Origin: Lysobacteraceae bacterium
GTDB lineage: Bacteria > Pseudomonadota > Gammaproteobacteria > Xanthomonadales > Xanthomonadaceae
Assembly: GCA_017990865.1 (NCBI GenBank)
Contig: JAGNNB010000013.1
Location: 1-18,628, forward strand
Reading direction: 5' to 3'
DNA length: 18,628 nucleotides
Shown: piece after piece, positions 6,858 to 13,854 of the stretch
How the letters are laid out: each line of letters opens with the position of its first letter
How positions within the stretch are numbered: position 1 is the stretch's first letter
Notes under the pieces: generated by a model
Told to the model about the DNA's origin: nothing
The model's input: only the letters and a program-made list of their open reading frames with translations
Databases searched by the model: none
Made by a program: the position numbers and the translations under genes

Positions 6858-9800
6858 CTACTCTGAAAGACTATCTCTGAGCCAAGTATCGAGCGCGCCG
6901 AGCTTCACAAACTGCGTCGTAACCGAATAAGGAGGATTACGCATCCAATAGTAGAGGTGCGGGCTCACATACAAATCATCGATTCTGAGTGGAGCATCAG
7001 CGGGCTCAGGCCAACCAAGCAACATTCTCAATTTCGTATGATTTTCTTCTAGGAACTTTCTACGACGCACAATTTTTGAATGCTGACCTTTAGGATCGAA
7101 CATTTGCTCTCGAAGGCGACGTGCGTCCTTCAAAGCATAAGGCGGCTTATTGTACTTGCACTCGATCATGACCCATCGATTGAACGCGGGCCAAAACGCA
7201 AGTACATCGTAATCGCCAATTTCATCTCGAATCTCTTTTGGGAAACGCGACTTCAAATCTAAACCAGTTTCGTAGTAGCTAGTGAACCGCTTACAGATCG
7301 CACCAGCTTTATCTTCGATTTCAAGCTCAATACGATTCTTAATTTTTTCGGCAACCGAGATCACTGAAGGCCAAGCAAAATCCGAAGGAAGGTAGCCCCC
7401 TGATAGAGTGCCCACCCATATCCTAAACGCTCTATCGGCAGAGCCCGCGCCCCAAAGTAAACTCCCATCCTCTAAGGGAATGAAGGGCCGGATTGTCAAA
7501 CGATGAATGCGTTTCCGATGCTCCCAGATCGGCACATCACCTTCCGGCTTTCCTTTCCCAGCAAGCAAACGAATCTTGTCCGGCTTTATCGTAAGAAATT
7601 CAACAATTTTTTCCGCAACGCTTTCGCTCAAGCCATCAAAGTTATTGATCGCAACCTTAATGATCTCGCCAATTGGCGCCGAGTATGACAACCTCATATC
7701 GTCACGCCCCTGAATTGAATGCCATTGTTTTGCAATGCTCAATAGCTGAAGTAGCTGATTTATCTCAAAGCCAACATCTTCTTTAAACGCAGCATTGAGA
7801 TCACGCTGCTCTTGCTCATTCAATTTTTCATACTCATCTTCAGAGACAATCCCATAACCCAAAGCATGACGGCCAGTTTCCTCCTGATAACCACCATCGT
7901 CACCATCTTCTTTAAGATAAAAGACTTGTGGCACATACTCTGAATCAATATCGATACCGCCAGCATTCACATCATTGTGAATGCTATCGCTGGCGTCATA
8001 TAGAACGATCATCCAATCAATTCTTGCAAGCAATCGAACAGCAGCATCTGCATCAATCTCGCCAGAGCCGCCTCCCTCCATAGATAGAGCACATTCGATA
8101 AGGTAACGAGTATTCCTTGATTGTCTCAAAAATTCACTGTGAATTTTGACCCATTCTTGGGCTCGATCAAATTCAACTTCGTGAGAGGTGCTGATCTCCA
8201 ATCTTGTAAGGCCTGTATCATATTCGGCGATTTGCGCCTCAAACTGCTCTAAACAGAATCGCACCAACGCCATTCGAGGCATGCTGGAAATAGATGCATG
8301 TATCTCACTTCTGAACTGGTCTCTTACTGGATCAATGACTCTCTTGGCTTCTTCTAATTCATAGCTCCCCGGCGCTACCCCAGCACGCTTAAAAGCATGC
8401 GCAAGATCGCGTCTCGCCAACTTGTAGTCCCTCGGCTTTGGATTTTCGGGATAGGCATCTACAGGAAGATCGACTGTTCTTTGTCTTCTTGAAACAGAAA
8501 ACCGCGGCATCCTATCGCGCGTGCTACGTAAACACTCTAGCGATTGATGGCCGACCTCATGGCCGGAAACGTCACTGACACCAGACAGCCAATCCTCGGC
8601 ACATTTGGCTTCAAAACTTGAGTCTTTTGCATCGCTAATGCCCTCTAAAAACGAGTTGAGATTAAACTCAGCCGCCACAACAAGCCTGGCCTCATTCTCA
8701 TAAATAATCTTCCAGTCATCAAAAGTCGTTTTCGTCAAGTTTTCTTGACTATTGCTTCTATCAATTAAATTGTCGAATTTCGCGACAAGGACGGTGACAA
8801 TACATTTTTTCTTCAGGACCTGCGCATCGGATAAGCAGCTTGCTCGTTGCGATACAGAATCTGCGACACACTCTGTAAAAGTCATTATATATCGCGCATT
8901 TTCTGGATCTAACTGCGAATCATCTGGATTGACAACAAAAAACAGAGTGCATTCATTGATCTGTACTGATTCAGCATAATCCTTAGATACTTTTGAAATC
9001 ATCCTCTTTGTCGATCGAGCCGCAGTGTCGATGAGCCAAGATCTTGGCGAATCATTTGGAAAAATAGTAGGAGCGGCTGCCCAAAATTTAGCCAACTCCT
9101 CATATCTCCAGTTGGACCCCCAGTGCGGATCAAGAAAGATCGCATTTGGCATCACAGCACCGTCAATCAGCACTCCACTTGAGTCTTTGTATGCCGCAAA
9201 TATGTCTGACCAGCCGGTCAAGATCGACTTAAATTTAGATAGATAATTGCGACGAAATTTAAGAAATTCTAAGAATTGATCAATCGATTTAACCGAATCA
9301 AATATCGTAATAAAATCGGAAAGAAATATGAATTCCGCTTTTGCTCTTGGCAAACGAATAGGCATCGAAACTGTTGAACCACCAGAAATTACAACAATCG
9401 ATCTGAAATTAACAGACTCAACCTTTTCAGAATCTGAGCGCCTGAGAGAAAGAGCCATCCCGGTTTCTGCATCTAAGAACCCCCATTGTGACGATTCGTT
9501 TACTGCCTTTGACAGCCTTTGCTCAATCGAATTGACCATAGCCAAGCGCGTCTCATGAAGCACCACCACAATGTAAATGACATCGTCGCTGGTGAAAAAT
9601 GCGGCAACTTCACAGAGCGGCTGTTCAATTTCCCTAGTCACTATCAAAAATGGCCCCACCCTCACTCTATCAGCCGGAAAACGTTCTTTTAAAAAGTGAG
9701 AAATTCCCTTGAGAACACTAGCTTCTGCTTCTTTAGGAGATCGATCTGATTTCGACATCCAGTAATCGATCACCACACTGGGCATATTTCTTGGCGAAAC

Positions 9801-10625
9801 CGGAAAGCTCCTACCCTCACGCTTTACCAGAAGAAATGGGATCAGCGTGCCGCTATGCACGGCTTCTGCAAAACCCGTGAAGCCCAGCTTCTTGCTCAAT
9901 ACCCCAGGATTAGTAATTAGTTCTTCACTGATTCTCATGTCATTAGCGAGATCGTTCATAGAGCGAAGACGCATAAGCAGACTTGACCAGAACCCTTCTG
10001 ATGGCATTTCCAGATGTCCTGAAGATAATGGCAGATCCTTTAAATTTTCCGAATTAGTTCCTTGAATCAAGTGATGCTGCAATCTGATTGCGTTATCCAT
10101 ATCGCGCATAGGTTCAATATCATCGCAAAACCGCACGCGAAAGCCTTCAATAAAATCCGCAACCCGCTCAATTACTCCGCCATAAAAAATGCTTAAATTA
10201 TCGTCGCCAACAGGCATTTTTACCTCACCCCAATCCTCTTCTGGAACGTAATCTTCCATCATTGGAAACTGGGGAAGTTCCGCATACAGCGTTGACATAA
10301 GTTCGACAAAAGTGGTGTATGAATCCGTCCTTTTGCGAATCAAAAATTCTGATTCGTCAATTGAAATGAATAGCCATATCAGAAGGATATGCTTGATCTG
10401 TGATGAACGATTCGGCAGCCAAAGTTCAGAGACAAGCAGTGACTCAAGCACATCATGGGGATGATATTCCGAGAGTACTCTTCTGATTTTCGAAGTAGCT
10501 GCGAGAAAGCTAGCATCTTGGGCATTTAGCCGCGCTCTCCATAGCGTGGCCGCCTTGCTGTTGTGTTCCATAAAACGAGGCAATCCGTGGCGTCGCTCAC
10601 GTTTCTTTCTCGATTTCTTACCCAT
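6858..10625 (-). CDS. Large AT-rich unknown protein with C-terminal PD-(D/E)XK-like nuclease motif
   Basis: This 1255-residue intact single gene starts at ATG 10625; GGGAG lies about ten bases upstream. The N-terminus is very basic (MGKKSRKKRERR) and the first 150 residues look helical. I do not recognise the long middle. Near the C-terminus, GDYDVLA (1137-1143) followed 15 residues later by ECK (1155-1157) gives the D...ExK signature of PD-(D/E)XK nucleases. D1140, E1155 and K1157 are the expected catalytic residues, and the IELEIED helix (1099-1105) could supply the upstream acid. The preceding RPFIPLEDGSLLW stretch resembles lead-ins seen in other orphan nuclease-tailed proteins. HEVGH at 689-693 formally fits HExxH. 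Composition is far more AT-rich than the flanks (for example 17 G/C of 60 at 9241-9300), so it is horizontally acquired. There is no partner gene. A stand-alone defence nuclease is plausible but unproven. Confidence 0.75.
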   Translation of the reverse strand: MGKKSRKKRERRHGLPRFMEHNSKAATLWRARLNAQDASFLAATSKIRRVLSEYHPHDVLESLLVSELWLPNRSSQIKHILLIWLFISIDESEFLIRKRTDSYTTFVELMSTLYAELPQFPMMEDYVPEEDWGEVKMPVGDDNLSIFYGGVIERVADFIEGFRVRFCDDIEPMRDMDNAIRLQHHLIQGTNSENLKDLPLSSGHLEMPSEGFWSSLLMRLRSMNDLANDMRISEELITNPGVLSKKLGFTGFAEAVHSGTLIPFLLVKREGRSFPVSPRNMPSVVIDYWMSKSDRSPKEAEASVLKGISHFLKERFPADRVRVGPFLIVTREIEQPLCEVAAFFTSDDVIYIVVVLHETRLAMVNSIEQRLSKAVNESSQWGFLDAETGMALSLRRSDSEKVESVNFRSIVVISGGSTVSMPIRLPRAKAEFIFLSDFITIFDSVKSIDQFLEFLKFRRNYLSKFKSILTGWSDIFAAYKDSSGVLIDGAVMPNAIFLDPHWGSNWRYEELAKFWAAAPTIFPNDSPRSWLIDTAARSTKRMISKVSKDYAESVQINECTLFFVVNPDDSQLDPENARYIMTFTECVADSVSQRASCLSDAQVLKKKCIVTVLVAKFDNLIDRSNSQENLTKTTFDDWKIIYENEARLVVAAEFNLNSFLEGISDAKDSSFEAKCAEDWLSGVSDVSGHEVGHQSLECLRSTRDRMPRFSVSRRQRTVDLPVDAYPENPKPRDYKLARRDLAHAFKRAGVAPGSYELEEAKRVIDPVRDQFRSEIHASISSMPRMALVRFCLEQFEAQIAEYDTGLTRLEISTSHEVEFDRAQEWVKIHSEFLRQSRNTRYLIECALSMEGGGSGEIDADAAVRLLARIDWMIVLYDASDSIHNDVNAGGIDIDSEYVPQVFYLKEDGDDGGYQEETGRHALGYGIVSEDEYEKLNEQEQRDLNAAFKEDVGFEINQLLQLLSIAKQWHSIQGRDDMRLSYSAPIGEIIKVAINNFDGLSESVAEKIVEFLTIKPDKIRLLAGKGKPEGDVPIWEHRKRIHRLTIRPFIPLEDGSLLWGAGSADRAFRIWVGTLSGGYLPSDFAWPSVISVAEKIKNRIELEIEDKAGAICKRFTSYYETGLDLKSRFPKEIRDEIGDYDVLAFWPAFNRWVMIECKYNKPPYALKDARRLREQMFDPKGQHSKIVRRRKFLEENHTKLRMLLGWPEPADAPLRIDDLYVSPHLYYWMRNPPYSVTTQFVKLGALDTWLRDSLSE

Positions 10626-10895
10626 TGTCCGAGTGCTCCCGTCTATCCGATGACATCCCCTAAGCGCTCAAGCCAGCAAGGGTCGTACCCGACGACCATC
10701 CGGGTTGGGCAGCCAATAGCTCCGAACCTGACTGAGACAGAGTACCGTCGAATGCCTATACGGGGAATCAAAGTTCTCCACCTCGGGAGAAGAACGGGGT
10801 AAGTTTCACTTTGTCGACGTCCGCTTCGCTCGTTTCCATACGAAAAGCAATTTATTTCCGGTCGAATTCTTGCAATAACCAATAGCCCCAGTCTC
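10626..10895. other. Intergenic region upstream of the large AT-rich gene
   Basis: These 270 bases should hold the promoter of the large minus-strand gene. A perfect 6-bp inverted repeat GGTCGT-ACCCG-ACGACC lies at 10681-10697, about 56-72 bases upstream of its start codon; it could be an operator or an RNA hairpin in the leader. I see no terminator for the effector gene that ends at 10896, so read-through into the large gene is possible. No tRNA, att-like repeat or integrase trace was found. Confidence 0.35.
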
Positions 10896-12692
10896 TCAGC
10901 CCTCCCCGCACGATAGAGACCGTCCACCCATCCTCATCGCCGGCCCGCTCGGCCCGTCCTGATGAAACGCCTGCGCTTGCGCCAAGGTCTGCGTTTGCAG
11001 TTGTTCGCGCGTATCCATCGCGGTCTTCGCGATGTCGGATGAGCGTTCCACCGGGGTGGCGATGGCCCGCGCGATGTCCACGGCGACGCGTTTGTAATGC
11101 GCAGTCTCGGGGTCGCCCTGGCCGGGAATCAGGCCCAGCGGTTGCCCGGTGTTCGGGTGAGTGCGCGTGCTGGGGTCGATGCGCGTGATGTCGGTCATAC
11201 CGGTGCCTGTGTCGCTCAACACGCGCGCGGCGAGGTGCGCGGTCAATCGCTCGCGCTGTTGCGCGTCCAGGCCGTCGAGCGCGCTCGGCTCCACGCGCGC
11301 CATCGCGTTTTGCGCACGCAACCAAGTGGGATGCGCGATGTGGTCGGGATCGGTCATCAACGATGCGCCGCGTTGGCCCGGCGGCGCGCGGCGTTCGTCG
11401 TGCGGTTCGGGGCCGCCCTGCGGCGGCCCATCGCGACCCGCGGGATGAGGCATGCGCGGGTCGTGCGGGCGATCTTGTTGACGATCTTGCGGACGTTCGT
11501 GCGGCGCATCGCGCCCGCGCTCCGCCGCGCGCGCCGGTTCGGCTTGCTCACGATTGACGTCGCGGAACATGCCGGGTGTGGTGTTCGTCAACACGTAATG
11601 CCAGCGCCCCGGCAAAGGATGATTCGCATCCGGCTCAATGGTTCTGAGGTTATCGACGCCAGTCGCGGCGCGCACGAAGCCGTCGTAATCGTCGGGGTGA
11701 ATGGTTTGGCAGCCCGCGGAATCGGTGTTGTTGCGCGAACCTTGATGGATTTTGAAGCTCTGGTTCAGCTCTTGAAGGCCGTTGATGTCGGCGTTGGTGA
11801 ACCAACCGTCGCCGTTGCTGTCGCGTTGCACCCTGTCGCGGTTCTGCGGCGGTGTCGCTTCTCCCACGGTCGGCCGAAACGAATGCTCTTCGTCGCCTTC
11901 CCAACCGAGCGATTGCAAATGAGCGCGTCGGCCGGCGTTCGCAGGGTGCGTCGCATGCTGCATGACGATGCTGCCCTCGGCGAGGCGGCCGAGATCGAGT
12001 ACGTCATCGCGGTCGGCATGTTCGCCCTGTGCGCGCCGTAACGTATCCACTTCCGAAAAATTGTCCGGCCTTGCGGGGCCTCGCGCGTGCGCATCGTATT
12101 GCGCGGTCGGTTCGGTATTCGCTCGATTGGCTTCGAACACGTGCCGATTGCCCGCGTCGTCTTTCCACAACACCACGATGCGGTCGTCGTAGATGCCTCG
12201 ACCGGAGTCGACTTGCGAGGGAATGATGCGCCCTTCGCGGTCGTATTCCATCGACGCGGCCGTGTTGTTTTCCTGGCGCAAACCGAGGATCACGCGTTCC
12301 TGGTTCCGATCGAGCGCTTCGCGAGCGGACCGGTTTCCTCGCGTCTCCACGATGCTCGCATAGACATCGTAACGTTGCGCGTCGCTCGCCAACGCCGATA
12401 TTTCGGCCGTTTCGGGGAATCTGGGTCGCGCATCCGCGGATCGCAACCGCTCCAAATCCGGCGAGATATCCTGCCCCGCATTCGCCGGAAGCGCTCCCGG
12501 TTGTTGCAACCTGCGTAGAGATTGTTCGGCGCCCGCTGCGACATAGCGATCCAACGCTTCCTGAACCGCGAGCGGTTGCTCGGAACGTTCGCGTCGCAGA
12601 AGCTCGATCGCTTCCCGGGCGTTGTTGCGCTCCAACAAGGCGACGACGCGGTCGGCCGTTTCGCGGATATCCGTTTCTGCAGTCTGCGGCAT
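10896..12692 (-). CDS. T4SS effector (X-Tfe-like toxin) with XVIPCD-type domain
   Basis: This 598-residue protein is probably delivered into rival bacteria by a Xanthomonadales VirB/VirD4 type IV system. Residues 1-140 are helical and polar. Residues about 165-345 form the putative toxin: a YDDRIVVLWKDDAGNRHVFE block, an EF-hand-like loop DSNGDGWFTNAD (291-302), and IHQGSRNNTDSAGCQTI with H316, S325 and C328. The H...SAGC arrangement resembles the His/Cys active site of L,D-transpeptidase-like and phage-associated cell-wall enzymes, so peptidoglycan is the likely target. A Pro/Arg/Gln-rich linker (381-446) leads to residues 448 to about 575, whose DHIAHPTWLRAQNAM, RERLTAHLAARVL, ITRID and AVDIARAI segments fit the XVIPCD secretion domain that binds VirD4; the tail is Gln-rich. 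Start ATG 12692 has AAGGT upstream. The gene for the probable immunity lipoprotein lies 53 bases upstream. Confidence 0.75.
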   Translation of the reverse strand: MPQTAETDIRETADRVVALLERNNAREAIELLRRERSEQPLAVQEALDRYVAAGAEQSLRRLQQPGALPANAGQDISPDLERLRSADARPRFPETAEISALASDAQRYDVYASIVETRGNRSAREALDRNQERVILGLRQENNTAASMEYDREGRIIPSQVDSGRGIYDDRIVVLWKDDAGNRHVFEANRANTEPTAQYDAHARGPARPDNFSEVDTLRRAQGEHADRDDVLDLGRLAEGSIVMQHATHPANAGRRAHLQSLGWEGDEEHSFRPTVGEATPPQNRDRVQRDSNGDGWFTNADINGLQELNQSFKIHQGSRNNTDSAGCQTIHPDDYDGFVRAATGVDNLRTIEPDANHPLPGRWHYVLTNTTPGMFRDVNREQAEPARAAERGRDAPHERPQDRQQDRPHDPRMPHPAGRDGPPQGGPEPHDERRAPPGQRGASLMTDPDHIAHPTWLRAQNAMARVEPSALDGLDAQQRERLTAHLAARVLSDTGTGMTDITRIDPSTRTHPNTGQPLGLIPGQGDPETAHYKRVAVDIARAIATPVERSSDIAKTAMDTREQLQTQTLAQAQAFHQDGPSGPAMRMGGRSLSCGEG

Positions 12693-12745
12693 GAGAGCTT
12701 ACCTTGAAGAATCCATAGCGCTTGGGTTCGATCGCGTACGCCCCT

Positions 12746-13666
12746 TCAGTCGCACTTCGGCAATACGGACGGATATTCGGTGCATGTCCATTGCGATGGC
12801 GACACGTCGTCGCGCATTTCGAAGCGCTGGCCATTCCATACCAAAAATCCGAATGTCGCGCCGCCCACATCGGCTCGCACGCGTGGGTCGGATTGCGGCA
12901 AGGGCGGCGGGGTGTAATCGCCGGTATTCGGCTGGATCAACGCCCACCGCAATGTCGGGAAATACTGCAGCCTGTTGGCATCAAGCACGAGATCGGTTTC
13001 GTCCGCTTCGCCGGTTTCGTAGAGATACGGTCCGTAGCGGCGACGCTCTTCTGCCGTCAGCGTCGGCATTCGCGGCATGGCTTCGAGCGTGATATCGATC
13101 GGTGCTTCACCGTCTTTCGCGCGAAAGACGCGATAGTGACTGCGGGGCATGGGCACGACGTAATGATGAGCCGGGTGTTTGCGCGGCTCGCAATCGAGCG
13201 CGCAACCTGCACCGTAGACAAGATATGTCGTGATGTCTGCATCTTCGCCTTCGAAAGAACGAATCCACAGTGCGTCGTTTTCGAGTTCGACGGTGTAATC
13301 CGGCCGTCGTCCTCTGCCGGGAATCGCTCGGAAGCTCTGCGCTTCGGTCATATATGCGCGGATGCGATTTTCGTCCATTTCGGGAGCGATCTTGGATAGC
13401 TCGCGAACGAACCCGGCGATGTGAGGCGGCAGCATCTCGACGCACGCATATCCGGTCAACAAGAACTGATATTCGGCCGCATCGTCGTAGCCGATGTTCA
13501 GATCGACCTCCTGCGCGCAGCCCAACGCTTCGATGGGTCGCTCGCTATCGACAGCGCCTCGCACCGAGCTCGTCGTGCTTCCGTGCGGCGCAACGGGCGA
13601 CGCGCACGAGGACAATAGAAGCGAGAAAACGAGCAAAAGGCAACGCGTGGGCGGACGCTTGGACAT
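12746..13666 (-). CDS. Lipoprotein, probable immunity protein (X-Tfi-like) for the downstream effector
   Basis: This 306-residue protein has a lipoprotein signal peptide. A basic start (MSKRPPTR) is followed by a hydrophobic run ending in the lipobox LSSC, with C21 as the lipidated residue. No Asp follows C21, so outer-membrane sorting is expected. ATG 13666 is chosen because AAGGAG lies five bases upstream; the longer frame to 13735 lacks that. The mature part has cysteines in GCAQE, YACVE, GAGCALDCEP, WTCTE and the C-terminal PKCD, which suits periplasmic disulfides. I do not recognise the fold. Periplasmic lipoproteins encoded next to XVIPCD effectors are the known immunity proteins that stop self-intoxication by cell-wall toxins; position, strand order and localisation all fit that role here. 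Confidence 0.7.
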   Translation of the reverse strand: MSKRPPTRCLLLVFSLLLSSCASPVAPHGSTTSSVRGAVDSERPIEALGCAQEVDLNIGYDDAAEYQFLLTGYACVEMLPPHIAGFVRELSKIAPEMDENRIRAYMTEAQSFRAIPGRGRRPDYTVELENDALWIRSFEGEDADITTYLVYGAGCALDCEPRKHPAHHYVVPMPRSHYRVFRAKDGEAPIDITLEAMPRMPTLTAEERRRYGPYLYETGEADETDLVLDANRLQYFPTLRWALIQPNTGDYTPPPLPQSDPRVRADVGGATFGFLVWNGQRFEMRDDVSPSQWTCTEYPSVLPKCD

Positions 13667-13693
13667 GCGGACTCCTTCGCTTTCGTGATTCGG

Positions 13694-13772
13694 ATCATAG
13701 CGCGGAGAGCGCAATCGATCACTATTTGCCGACAATTGTCTCCTCGCGCTTCACCCTGTCTGATTCGACAGG
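13694..13772 (-). promoter_or_regulatory. Probable promoter/operator region of the immunity-effector operon
   Basis: On the minus strand a near-consensus -10 element TATGAT (13694-13699) lies about 28 bases before the lipoprotein ATG; no good -35 is visible at 17 bases, so an activator may be needed. Upstream are two palindromes: GACAATTGTC (13731-13740, perfect) and CCTGTC-TGATTC-GACAGG (13755-13772). Both contain GACA/TGTC and sit where regulator sites are usual. Confidence 0.35.
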
Positions 13773-13804
13773 TCGATGCCCAGCATCATCACGCGCACCA
13801 AAGA

Positions 13805-13831
13805 AAAAGCGCCGGTCGCCCGGCGCTTTTC
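13805..13831 (-). terminator. Rho-independent terminator of the EF-G-like gene
   Basis: A perfect 11-bp stem AAAAGCGCCGG/CCGGCGCTTTT (13806-13816 and 13821-13831) with a TCGC loop is followed on the minus strand by TTTTTCTTT. It lies 24 bases past the EF-G stop and insulates the immunity gene. Confidence 0.85.
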
Positions 13832-13854
13832 CGCTACGTTGTTGCGCAAGCGCA

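Noticed and set aside
6721..6930. + strand frame beginning MLDFFVSSGPDERAKKD
   Set aside because: It crosses the terminator and enters the antisense of the AT-rich gene, with no convincing SD.
10643..10927. 94-codon minus-strand frame between the effector and the large gene
   Set aside because: It overlaps the end of the effector, has no SD or domain, and looks like a chance open frame.
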